Assembly (NCBI GenBank): GCA_035477115.1
Contig: DATIKW010000003.1
Span: 1 to 64,000 of the forward strand
Direction: 5' to 3'
DNA length: 64,000 bases
DNA from: UBA995 sp035477115
GTDB taxonomy: Bacteria > Bacillota > Sulfobacillia > UBA995
Under the pieces are notes generated by a model. It did no database searches. It had not been told where the DNA came from and worked only from the letters and a program-made list of their open reading frames with translations. Below are positions 8,341 through 16,647 of this stretch, piece after piece. Position numbers and translations under genes: made by a program. The first letter of the stretch is position 1. The number at the start of each line of letters is the position of its first letter.

Positions 8341-9351
8341 ATGAAGGGACCGCCGCCGACCGGGAAGGTCCCCCCCTGGGTGCTCGAATGCTGCATTTTC
8401 CCGTATCTCGGCGCCCGCCGGTCCGAGGTGATCGTACGAGCCGGCCTGGGCGAAGACGCCGCCGTATTCGATCCCGATGGCCTCCTGGTCGCCGTCTCGA
8501 CCGACCCGATCACCGCCGCCGGCAAGCGGATGGGATGGTATGCTGCCCATGTTGCCCTGAACGACGTTGCCGCGGGAGGCGCCAGGCCGCTCGGCCTGTT
8601 GGTCACCATCATCCTGCCGCCCGGTCTCGCGCCGGCTGTCCTGGCCGAACTGCAACGCGACTTGGCGGAGGCCGCTTCGGACGCGGGCGTCGAGGTGCTG
8701 GGGGGCCACACCGAGTTCAGTGATGCCGTGACCCGACCGGTCATCGTGGCCACGGGGATCGGGCTCATCCCCCCGGGGGGCCGACGAGGGTCCGCGGGCG
8801 GAAGGGCGGGTGACAGCCTGGTACTCACCAAGACGGCCGGAGTGGAGGGCACGGCCATTTTGGCGAGGGATTACCCCGATCGCCTGGCAGGCATCCTGAC
8901 ACCCGCGGAGTCGGAAGCGGCCAAGGCGATGCTCGCCCGGATCAGCGTGGTGCCCGAAGCGCTGTTGGCCGCCGAGAACGGAGCTACCGCCATGCATGAC
9001 GTGACCGAGGGCGGCGTGATCGGAGCAGCCTGGGAGATGGCGCGCGCCTCGCGCACCGGTTTCCGATTGGATCGGGACCGGGTGCCCGTGGCGCCGGTGA
9101 CCGCCAAGCTCGCCGCGACGCTCCAGTTCGACCCGATGAGGCTGATCTCCAGCGGTTCCCTGCTGATCGCTACCGCCCGGCCTGAGGTCATGGTGAGCGT
9201 GTTGGCCCGTGCGAGTATCGATGCCGCCGTCATCGGCACCCTGACGCCGAGCGGTTATCTCGTCGTTGGCGGCGACTCCGCCGGCGAGCTGTCTCCGGAC
9301 TTCTCTCCCGACGACGAGCTGTTCCGCCTGGTAACGGGTTGGCACGGTTGA
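8341..9351 (+). CDS. AIR synthase (PurM)/HypE superfamily protein
   Basis: A 336-residue member of the PurM/HypE/SelD/ThiL ATP-binding superfamily. The N-terminal half shows the shared VRAGLGEDAAVFDPDGLLVAVSTDPIT and HVALNDVAAGGARPLGLLVT segments; the C-terminal half has the MHDVTEGGVIGAAWEMA signature that lines the ATP site. HypE ends in a cyanylated Cys (PRIC); this protein ends WHG, so it is not a canonical HypE. No hydrogenase genes are close by. It is coupled to the preceding unknown gene (4-bp gap). The substrate is unknown. The last 97 bp overlap the 3' end of the convergent transglutaminase gene. Confidence 0.85.
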   Translation: MKGPPPTGKVPPWVLECCIFPYLGARRSEVIVRAGLGEDAAVFDPDGLLVAVSTDPITAAGKRMGWYAAHVALNDVAAGGARPLGLLVTIILPPGLAPAVLAELQRDLAEAASDAGVEVLGGHTEFSDAVTRPVIVATGIGLIPPGGRRGSAGGRAGDSLVLTKTAGVEGTAILARDYPDRLAGILTPAESEAAKAMLARISVVPEALLAAENGATAMHDVTEGGVIGAAWEMARASRTGFRLDRDRVPVAPVTAKLAATLQFDPMRLISSGSLLIATARPEVMVSVLARASIDAAVIGTLTPSGYLVVGGDSAGELSPDFSPDDELFRLVTGWHG

Positions 9352-11624
9352 GCAGCGGCCGGCGGGCTCGGGCCCGCCAGCAACCTCCAGAGCAAAGGGC
9401 CGGGGCCGCCGAGCGCCTTGCGGACTTCTTCGCGGATCACGCCGGCGGCGCGCAGGGCTGCTGCTAGTTCCGGCGGGTCGGGGGTTCCCGGGCCGAAACG
9501 GGCCAGCTCGCAGATTCCGGTCAGCGCGGCCAACGCTTGCCCTGCCGGCGGGCAGGCCAGGCGGCCGCGCTCAAGGTACTCCGCCGGCGTCTCGGCCGCG
9601 GCGGGCACGGCACCAAGCAGGGACAGGTAATGACCGGCCCCCCGGTACACGGCATCAATGGCGGTGCGGCGGTCGTGAAGCCGGGGACGGGTCACGAGCC
9701 AAAGCCTCTGAGCCCGACGGGCGGTCAGCCAGATCAAGCGTACAGCTACGATCGCCAGCAGGGCCAGCGTTGCGGGCCCGATCCAGCCGCGGAGGGGATG
9801 AACCCGTCGCTCCCACTCGCCGGGAATTCCCCCCTCGATCAGATCGAAAAGCAGGTCGCCCCAACCTTCGCCGGGGTCCCAGCGCTGGCCGGGGAGATCT
9901 TGGCCTTCCCGGGGCAAACCCGTGACCGGACCGGTGAAGCCAGGGACGAGGGCCGGATCCGGTTCCGGGAAAGCGGGCGTCGGCTCGAAGGTGAACCAGC
10001 CCATCCCCGGGATGAAGACTTCGACCCAGGCGTGAGCATGCTCATTAGCTACCGGGATATCCACCACGCCCGCGGCCGCCGGCGGGAGCGGCACCGCGAA
10101 TCCCTCGACCCACCGCGCGGCCACGCCCACCGACCGCAGGAGGACGACCATCGCCGTCGAGTGGTAGGTGCAGTAGCCTTCCCTCAAGTCGAACAGGAAG
10201 AAGTCCACGAAATCACGGTGCTGGGGTGTGAGCGGGGGCTGTTTCGAATAGGGAATGGCGCGCAAGTATGCCTGGATAGCCTCAGCTCTGGCCAGAGCAT
10301 CGCCAGCCTGCCGGGTAATCGCTCGCGCTAACTCTCCGATTCTGGCCGGGAGGCCGGCGGGGAGTTGGAGGTAATCGTCGCTCACGCTCAGGTTGCGGTC
10401 CAGCGGGGCGTTCAGCAGCATTGGTCGAGGTATACGCGCCAGTACCCGGTACGTCCGTTCGGCCGGAACCCGCCCGTCAACCGAGAGGTTGCCCAGTTCA
10501 TCGACGCTGACCGCTTGCGGCAGCCCCTGGATCGCCACGGGATGGAGAGGGCTGAACACTACCCCCGTCCGCAGGCCGACATGCTGTATGGCGATTGCGA
10601 CCTGCCAGCTTGGAATCCCGTAGGGATAGGGGAAGGCGATGGTGCCGGGGTCCTCCAACTTCGCCGGGCGGTGGGGACGGCGCCTCCACCCCCGGCCGGT
10701 GTACACATCGCGGATGGACCCTCGGAGATAGAGCAGGGGACCCGGAGGGGGATTGGCGAGCCGGAGCCGGAGCACGACCTCATCGTCGGTACGGATCGGC
10801 CCGCCGAGTTCCTGTACGTCCCCCCCAAAACCGGTGACCGCTACCGAGAATTCACCGTCCCCGCCGCCCACGTTCACCACGCCATGTCCCCGCAGGTCGG
10901 TCAGGAACGGCAGCACGTCCACAAACCAATCCGCCACCCGTCCGAGGGGGATGGGGCGAAAGTGGCCTGGCAGCATCGCAGCCGCGCCCGCGGCCAGCCC
11001 GACCAGGATGGTAACGGAGATGATCGTGGACGCCAGCAGCCGGGGCGGCGGGCCAATCCCCGCCGCCAATCCACTCAAGTGGCCTAGTCCCGCGAGCAGA
11101 CACACGGGCAACAGGTACGCCGCAAACGCCAGTGTCGCACCTTCCTGGTGGAGCAACCACGCGACGGCGAAGAAGATGGTGCCCAGAGGCACCAGCACCA
11201 GGGGACGGTCCGCTCGCACCACTAGGACCGCCACTACCAGGGATGCCAGCATGCCGCTCGTCGCGAGCAGCAACATCAAGACGGCCGGTGCCGGCTCCAG
11301 ACCATATGACCAGGCGGTGACACCTTGCTCTACCGTCTGAGTGAGCCAGGCGAGCAGGGAGGGAAAGTCCACCCCGAGCGCCGCGCCCGCCGGCCAGAAT
11401 ACCGCGGCGGCGATCGCCAGCCCAAGCAAGGTCCATCGCGGGCGACACACCAGCGACCAGGCCAAGGTGACGGCAGCCAGCAGGGCGACGGTCAGATGGG
11501 GATAGTGGGTCGCGGGCAGGGCTGTCCAGTCGGCTAACGGCCGGAGGATGGCGGCCACGACAGCTGCCCCCAGGGCAAAGCGAACGGCCTCCCATACCCG
11601 TTGCGCAAACCTCGCGGCTGCCAT
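9255..11624 (-). CDS. Transglutaminase-like membrane protein (TgpA family)
   Basis: A protein of about 789 residues with an N-terminal block of transmembrane helices (roughly the first 220 residues), a large domain outside the membrane, and a C-terminal helix followed by a cytoplasmic tail. The transglutaminase core carries the catalytic Cys in GYCTYHSTAMV and the His in NEHAHAWVEVF, followed by the acidic EPTPAF. Start ATG 11624 avoids overlap with the DUF58 gene and leaves GGAGGT about 12 bases upstream; ATG 11678 would overlap it by 47 bp. With moxR and DUF58 this is a common three-gene operon whose biochemical role is not settled. The C-terminus overlaps the convergent gene at 8341-9351. 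Confidence 0.88.
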   Translation of the reverse strand: MAAARFAQRVWEAVRFALGAAVVAAILRPLADWTALPATHYPHLTVALLAAVTLAWSLVCRPRWTLLGLAIAAAVFWPAGAALGVDFPSLLAWLTQTVEQGVTAWSYGLEPAPAVLMLLLATSGMLASLVVAVLVVRADRPLVLVPLGTIFFAVAWLLHQEGATLAFAAYLLPVCLLAGLGHLSGLAAGIGPPPRLLASTIISVTILVGLAAGAAAMLPGHFRPIPLGRVADWFVDVLPFLTDLRGHGVVNVGGGDGEFSVAVTGFGGDVQELGGPIRTDDEVVLRLRLANPPPGPLLYLRGSIRDVYTGRGWRRRPHRPAKLEDPGTIAFPYPYGIPSWQVAIAIQHVGLRTGVVFSPLHPVAIQGLPQAVSVDELGNLSVDGRVPAERTYRVLARIPRPMLLNAPLDRNLSVSDDYLQLPAGLPARIGELARAITRQAGDALARAEAIQAYLRAIPYSKQPPLTPQHRDFVDFFLFDLREGYCTYHSTAMVVLLRSVGVAARWVEGFAVPLPPAAAGVVDIPVANEHAHAWVEVFIPGMGWFTFEPTPAFPEPDPALVPGFTGPVTGLPREGQDLPGQRWDPGEGWGDLLFDLIEGGIPGEWERRVHPLRGWIGPATLALLAIVAVRLIWLTARRAQRLWLVTRPRLHDRRTAIDAVYRGAGHYLSLLGAVPAAAETPAEYLERGRLACPPAGQALAALTGICELARFGPGTPDPPELAAALRAAGVIREEVRKALGGPGPLLWRLLAGPSPPAAAQPCQPVTRRNSSSSGEKSGDSSPAESPPTTR

Positions 11625-11631
11625 GCTCGCG

Positions 11632-12963
11632 CTAGTACCTCCGGCGGCCCCCCGCCCGGCGCTGTCCGCTGACGGCATCCTTTCCGCCAAGGACTTCGCC
11701 TAACGCGTCCCCGTCCCGCAATTCATAGATCCGGACACCCTGGTCCCGTAAGTGCAGTGCCAAGCCCCGTTCATTGGCGGCGGCGTCCTGGTCGCCCGCC
11801 CGGATCCAGATGAGCATCACCGTGAATCTCCGGGCGCACAGCCGTCCCAGCGTCTCGGCCAGCGCGAGGTCGAGGCAGGGGGTGATCGCTGTCACCGTCG
11901 ACCCGGGAAGCAGTTGTCGGCTCTCGCGCCGCACGACCTCACCGAGGGGGACTTGACCCTCCGCCTGCATCCTGGCCAGGGCTTCGAGCAGATGTTGGAA
12001 GCGGGCTGCTCCCTTGCCCGGTGCCAGCGAGTGACGCCGGTCGCCTTGGCCCATCAGGCCGAACTCATATCCCCTCTCCCAGGCGTGGTAGGCAAGTGAA
12101 GCGGCGACTTCCGCCGCCAGATCGGTGCTCGTCATGCCGCCGCTGAGTTGCCGCTCGGCAGGCTCGAACAAGTCCACGAACAGCATCAATTGGACGGTGG
12201 TCGTGCGTTCATAGTCGCGCACGTGGAGTTCCCCCCGCCGGGCACTGACCTTCCAGTGGATTAGCTTGGGGCTGTCCCCGGTGCGGAACGGTCGGACCTG
12301 GGCCAGGCTCGACAGGTCCTCGCGCGCCCGCTGGCGGGTGCGCAATGCCCCGAAAGACTGGCCGGCAGGCAGCGACAGACCGGACAGGGGGTGGATGGCG
12401 GGGTACACCGTCACCGCAAAGCGGCTTCCCACTTGCTGGCGGCAAGTGAAGATCCCGAGCGGGTCGCGGGTTTCGATGATCATCGGGCCCAGCCGGTAAT
12501 GCCCGCGGGCAAGCCGGGTGGCCAGGCAATAGCACAGGCGGGAACTCAAGGGACCAAGCCACCAGAACTGGTGAGGCAGCCGGATGAAAGTGCGCGTCGG
12601 AGCAGGCCAACCCTTGCCGCGGTGCCGGCCGTCCCCGGGGAGTTCTCCCGGCAGGGGCAAGCGGATCCAGCGCGCTATCGAAGGGTCGCTGAACTGGACC
12701 CATGGCACCGGCAGGAACCCGTCGTTGGCCAGACGCAACTCCAAGACGGACGCCTCGCCCGCCGTAAGGCGAAGGCGCTCCGCGGTGTAAGTGAGCCGGA
12801 GCGATCCGGCAACCGCATACAGCCACATGCCGGACAACGCCACCACCCCTGCCAGGGAGTAAAACGCATAGTAAGCATATGCCCCCCCGCCCAGCAGGGC
12901 AGCGCCCAGACAGGCCAGGGCCGTTCCGGGCACCAGGTAGTCCCGGACGCTAATGCGGCGCAT
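11632..12963 (-). CDS. DUF58 domain protein, MoxR partner
   Basis: About 443 residues. Two hydrophobic helices near the N-terminus (about 10-55) are followed by a beta-rich region and the DUF58 motif RPFRTGDSPKLIHWKVSARRGELHVRDYE at about 225-255, then a von Willebrand A-like region with LMLFVDLFEPA. DUF58 proteins are thought to act with MoxR ATPases. Start ATG 12963 has AGGTGG at good spacing and overlaps the end of moxR by 14 bp; GTG 12972 is an alternative. It is the middle gene of moxR-DUF58-TgpA. It probably faces the cytoplasm next to the membrane. Confidence 0.88.
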   Translation of the reverse strand: MRRISVRDYLVPGTALACLGAALLGGGAYAYYAFYSLAGVVALSGMWLYAVAGSLRLTYTAERLRLTAGEASVLELRLANDGFLPVPWVQFSDPSIARWIRLPLPGELPGDGRHRGKGWPAPTRTFIRLPHQFWWLGPLSSRLCYCLATRLARGHYRLGPMIIETRDPLGIFTCRQQVGSRFAVTVYPAIHPLSGLSLPAGQSFGALRTRQRAREDLSSLAQVRPFRTGDSPKLIHWKVSARRGELHVRDYERTTTVQLMLFVDLFEPAERQLSGGMTSTDLAAEVAASLAYHAWERGYEFGLMGQGDRRHSLAPGKGAARFQHLLEALARMQAEGQVPLGEVVRRESRQLLPGSTVTAITPCLDLALAETLGRLCARRFTVMLIWIRAGDQDAAANERGLALHLRDQGVRIYELRDGDALGEVLGGKDAVSGQRRAGGRRRY

Positions 12964-13993
12964 GCTCACCACCTGACGGCACCCGGATCTCCCTCAACAA
13001 GCCTTCGATCACATTCTCCGCCTTCATCCCGCGGAGTTCGGCCTCCGCGCGCATCAGCAAGCGATGGGACAGCACGGGAACCGCCATGGCCTTGACGTCG
13101 TCGGGCAGGACGAACTGCCGGCCCCGAATCGCCGCGAGCGCCCGGGCCGAGCGGAAAAGCGCGATGCTGCCCCGGGGACTGGCCCCCAGGAAGACGTCCG
13201 GGTGGTTCCGGGTGCGCTCGACGATGCGGACGAGATACGCGCGAAGGTCATTATGCACGAACACCTTCTTGACCTCCCCCTGAGCAGCCAGCACCTCCGC
13301 CGGACCGGCCACCGCCGTCAGGGCCTGTAACGGGTGTTCATGCTCCAATCGGGACAGGACCTCCCGCTCTTCGGCCGGACCCGGATAGCCCAGCCGGATG
13401 CGCAACAAGAACCGATCGAGTTGGGCTTCGGGCAACGGGAACGTCCCCTCGTATTCCACCGGGTTCTGCGTGGCAAGCAGCAGGAAGGGCTGGGGCAAGG
13501 GATAACTCCGCCCGTCCACCGTGACCTGGCGTTCCTCCATGGCCTCGAGCAGACTGGACTGGGTTTTGGGCGAGGTGCGGTTGATTTCGTCCGCCAGCAC
13601 GACTTGGCCCATGATCGGCCCGGGCTGGAAACGGAACTCGCCGCTGGGCTGGTGGAATAGACTGATCCCGACGACGTCGGATGGCAGGAGGTCCGGCGTG
13701 AACTGTATCCGCCGGAACTCACAGCCCACCGATACGGCCATCGCACGGACCAGCGTGGTCTTGCCGACACCCGGCACGTCCTCGACCAGCACGTGTCCCG
13801 CGCTGAACATGGCGACCAGGATGGTCTCGATCGCCGCGCGCTTCCCTACCATCACCCGCTCGACGTTGCCGAGAACTCGCCCGGCGAGTTCCTGCACCCG
13901 GAGACCGTCCACGAACCGCCCCACCTCCGCCGGCGGAAATTCCTCCCCGGGAAGGTCTTTCCCTCCTCCCCCGATTTCGGGCAAGGGCGCCAC
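12950..13993 (-). CDS. MoxR family AAA+ ATPase
   Basis: A 347-residue AAA+ ATPase of the MoxR type, a likely chaperone that activates or assembles partner proteins. Walker A is DVPGVGKTTL near residue 75, Walker B is VVLADEINR, and the sensor-1 region is LLLATQNPVEYEGTFPLPEAQLDRFLL; the C-terminal lid has LGASPRGSIALFRSARALAA. All are diagnostic. GTG 13993 is taken as start. It heads a minus-strand operon with DUF58 and the TgpA-like protein and is divergent from the ferredoxin gene at 14086; the 92 bp between them must hold both promoters. Confidence 0.94.
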   Translation of the reverse strand: MAPLPEIGGGGKDLPGEEFPPAEVGRFVDGLRVQELAGRVLGNVERVMVGKRAAIETILVAMFSAGHVLVEDVPGVGKTTLVRAMAVSVGCEFRRIQFTPDLLPSDVVGISLFHQPSGEFRFQPGPIMGQVVLADEINRTSPKTQSSLLEAMEERQVTVDGRSYPLPQPFLLLATQNPVEYEGTFPLPEAQLDRFLLRIRLGYPGPAEEREVLSRLEHEHPLQALTAVAGPAEVLAAQGEVKKVFVHNDLRAYLVRIVERTRNHPDVFLGASPRGSIALFRSARALAAIRGRQFVLPDDVKAMAVPVLSHRLLMRAEAELRGMKAENVIEGLLREIRVPSGGEHAPH

Positions 13994-14085
13994 TCATTGC
14001 CGGCGCGGGGACGCAGGATACGGCTTGCGGCGGAGCGAAGGTAACGATCTGGTGAAGGTAAGGTGGGCGGAAGGAGGCATACGGC

Positions 14086-14487
14086 TTGTCACCGACACTC
14101 GCCACGACAGCACAGGCTTGCTCGGGCTGCCGGCTGTGTCAACTGGTGTGCGCGCTCGACCACTTCGGCGAGAACAACGTGAAGAAAGCGGCTATCGGCA
14201 TTCGCGGTCTGTTCCCCGCTCCCGGACGTTACGACGTCAGAGTGTGCGTCCAGTGTGGGACCTGTGCCGAAGTGTGTCCGGTCGAAGCCATCCGCCTCCG
14301 CCATGGGGCCTGGGTTCTCGATCGCGAGCTGTGTACCGGCTGCGGGGCGTGCATAGCGGCGTGTCCCTGGGGGGTCATGTTCACCCATCCGGGGACACCG
14401 GAACCCATCAAGTGCGATGCCTGCGGGGAATGCGTGCCGTATTGCCCTCGCAACGTGCTGTGCATCGCGGAGGTGGTCCAGGAATGA
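14086..14487 (+). CDS. 4Fe-4S ferredoxin-type electron carrier for the adjacent AOR
   Basis: A 133-residue iron-sulfur protein with four cysteine groups: CSGCRLCQLVC, CVQCGTCAEVCP, CTGCGACIAACP and CDACGECVPYCP, enough for about four [4Fe-4S] clusters, as in HycB/CooF-like subunits. TTG 14086 is the start, eight bases after GGAGG. The stop overlaps the start of the aldehyde oxidoreductase gene (ATGA at 14484-14487), so the two are translationally coupled and this protein is the likely electron acceptor of that enzyme. A cytoplasmic location is expected because no signal peptide is present. Confidence 0.9.
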   Translation: MSPTLATTAQACSGCRLCQLVCALDHFGENNVKKAAIGIRGLFPAPGRYDVRVCVQCGTCAEVCPVEAIRLRHGAWVLDRELCTGCGACIAACPWGVMFTHPGTPEPIKCDACGECVPYCPRNVLCIAEVVQE

Positions 14488-16319
14488 GCGACCTCATGGG
14501 GTATGGGGGTCGAGTACTCCGGGTTGACCTGTCCCGCGGGTCGCACAAGATCGAGCCGCTCGACCCCCGCATGGCCTCGGATTACCTGGGCGGACGAGGG
14601 TTCGTGGCCCGCATCCTGTACTCGGAAGTGCCGAAGGGCGCGGATCCCCTGGGACCCGAGAACCGGCTGGTCATGGCAGCCGGACCGCTCTCGGGCAGTT
14701 TCCTGCCTTGTTCGGGAAAACTGCACCTGGGCGCCAGGTCGCCGGCGACCGGCGGTTACGGCGACGCCAACATCGGCGGCCATCTGGCCATGGAACTCAA
14801 ACACGCCGGTTATGATGTGATCATACTGGAGGGTGCGGCGGCAAAGCCATCCTACCTGGTGATCGACGACGATCGGGTGACGCTGAACGATGCCGGAGAC
14901 CTGTGGGGTCAGGGCAGCTTCGCGACAGAGAGCCGGCTCAAGGAACTGCTGGGCGAGGACTTTCAGATCGCCACCATCGGCCCGGCCGGCGAGAAACTGG
15001 TCAAATTCGCCTGCATCACTCACGACTTCGGACGCCAGGCAGGTCGGGCCGGCATAGCCACGGTGATGGGCGCCAAACGCCTCAAGGCGATCGCGCTCCG
15101 GGGCACGCGAGGATTCCCCGTGGCCGATCCGGCGGCGGTGTTGGCGACGGGCAAGACCATGTTCCGGACCATCTTCGGACTCCCCGGGTTCCGCGAGTGG
15201 ACCCCTTACGGTACGGCGGGCATAACCGAGTGGGTGAACCAGGTCGGAGCCTTCCCCACCCGCAACTTCCAGACCGGGTTCTTCGAGGACCACGCGGCCA
15301 TAGGCGGCAAGGCGATTCGCGATCGGATCCTCGTCCTGGACAAGGGCTGTTTCGGTTGTCCCATCCCTTGCGGCAAGTACTGCCGGATCGAGGTCGACGG
15401 CGAGGAAGTCTTCGTGGAGGGGCCGGAGTACGAGACCGTCGCCATGATCGGGGGCAACTGCGGCCTGGGGCAGATCGAGGCCGTCGCCCACGTCAACGCG
15501 GTGATGGACGATCTCGGGATGGACACGATTTCCGGGGGTAACGTGGTAGCTTTCGCCCTGGAATGCGCGGAACGCGGCATCTTCAAACCCTCGGATACGG
15601 GCGGCCGCCCGCTTCGTTTCGGCGATCTCGACAGCGTACTCTGGTTGACGCGGCGCATAGCAGCTCGGGAAGGCATCGGCGACCTGCTTGCCGAGGGGGT
15701 AAAGGCCGCCGCGGCCCGTCTGGGGGGCGGCAGCGATCGCTTCGCCATCCACGTGAAGGGTTTGGAGGTCAGCGGCTACGAGCCGCGCCATGCGCCGGCT
15801 ATGGCTCTAGCCTACATGACCTGCGACGTGGGCGGCCATCACAACCGCGCCTGGGCCATCACCCACGATGTCGCGGTCGGCCGAGACCGCGTGGAGGGCA
15901 AGGCTGCCCGGGTGATAGAGCTGCAGCACCTGAGGCCCCTGTTTGACATGTTAGGCGTATGCCGCTTCCCCTGGGTGGAAGTGGAGTTCCCGCCCGAGAC
16001 CTATGCCGACATCTTCCCGGCCGTCACCGGCGTGAAACGAAGCTGGGCCGATCTGCTGCGCTGTTCGGAGCGGGTCTGGAATCTCACCCGGATGTTCTGG
16101 GTACGGCACGTACCCGAGTTCGGCCGTTCCTGGGATCTCCCTCCTGCCCGCTGGACCGAAGAGGACATCGCTTCCGGCCCTACTCAGGGCAAGCGCTTGG
16201 CGCCGCCGACGGTCGCCCGCCTACTCGATGATTACTACCGGCTGCGAGGATGGGACGAGCACGGCATTCCCACCCCGGCCAAACTCAAGGAGTTGGGACT
16301 CGACTACACCCTGACCTGA
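14484..16319 (+). CDS. Aldehyde ferredoxin oxidoreductase family protein (tungsten)
   Basis: A 611-residue tungsten-pterin enzyme; members oxidise aldehydes to carboxylic acids and reduce ferredoxin, and some run in reverse. The N-terminal beta-domain begins YGGRVLRVDLSRG, with the YLGGRGFVARIL and SGKLHLGARSPATGGYGDANIGG segments that hold the pterin. The cluster ligands are in KGCFGCPIPCGKYC (about 288-302), with the fourth Cys probably in LGVCRFPWVE near 490. The start ATG overlaps the ferredoxin stop. The true substrate is undetermined; aldehydes from amino-acid fermentation would fit the nearby lysine aminomutase (inference). Confidence 0.92.
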   Translation: MSDLMGYGGRVLRVDLSRGSHKIEPLDPRMASDYLGGRGFVARILYSEVPKGADPLGPENRLVMAAGPLSGSFLPCSGKLHLGARSPATGGYGDANIGGHLAMELKHAGYDVIILEGAAAKPSYLVIDDDRVTLNDAGDLWGQGSFATESRLKELLGEDFQIATIGPAGEKLVKFACITHDFGRQAGRAGIATVMGAKRLKAIALRGTRGFPVADPAAVLATGKTMFRTIFGLPGFREWTPYGTAGITEWVNQVGAFPTRNFQTGFFEDHAAIGGKAIRDRILVLDKGCFGCPIPCGKYCRIEVDGEEVFVEGPEYETVAMIGGNCGLGQIEAVAHVNAVMDDLGMDTISGGNVVAFALECAERGIFKPSDTGGRPLRFGDLDSVLWLTRRIAAREGIGDLLAEGVKAAAARLGGGSDRFAIHVKGLEVSGYEPRHAPAMALAYMTCDVGGHHNRAWAITHDVAVGRDRVEGKAARVIELQHLRPLFDMLGVCRFPWVEVEFPPETYADIFPAVTGVKRSWADLLRCSERVWNLTRMFWVRHVPEFGRSWDLPPARWTEEDIASGPTQGKRLAPPTVARLLDDYYRLRGWDEHGIPTPAKLKELGLDYTLT

Positions 16320-16647
16320 GACGAGCGGCAGGTGCCGCGCGGAATCGCTGCCACGAAAGTAGACTCACGGGCAGGCGAGCGGGTCGTGGTCACGGCCACG
16401 ATCACGGGGCGATCACGGTCCCGGTGCAGGTAGGGGCGGGTTCGGAACCCGCCCCTACCCGCGAATGCGTCTCAGCCGCCCTGCCACGAGGAGGAGATCT
16501 CCCGCCACCCCGCCGTTTTCCACGAAAGTGCGATCGAGGGGCATGGCGGTCCCTGCGGAATCCCGCCCGCGCCCGTCTGCCCGATTTTCGGCAGGGGAGT
16601 GCCGGAAGGCCGTCGAAACTAGAAGGCGCAGGGCAGGGGGGAGCGGT
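16320..16647. other. Intergenic region between the AOR gene and the sigma-54 activator
   Basis: A 328-bp noncoding stretch. It holds a perfect 29-bp palindrome at 16430-16458 that recurs at 20567-20595, a close direct repeat of GATCACGG just upstream (about 16400-16420), and a small CTGCC/GGCAG hairpin near 16580. The plus-strand frame is open from 16465, but the segment before 16648 looks non-coding and the strong ribosome site lies just before 16648. No clear sigma-A promoter was found. Confidence 0.5.
16430..16458. repeat. Dispersed 29-bp palindrome, copy 1
   Basis: Two 14-base arms, GTAGGGGCGGGTTC and its exact complement, flank a single G. The identical 29 bases occur at 20567-20595. 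It lies between the AOR gene and the sigma-54 activator gene. It may be a REP/MITE-type repeat, or a bidirectional hairpin that ends transcription without a T-run. Confidence 0.8.

Noticed and set aside
8341..9351. HypE hydrogenase maturation factor
   Set aside because: The superfamily fits but the C-terminal Cys motif required for HypE is missing and no hyp genes are near.
14229..15791. 520-codon minus-strand frame across the AOR gene
   Set aside because: Antisense to motifs typical of AOR and to the ferredoxin cysteines; it has no plausible start region.
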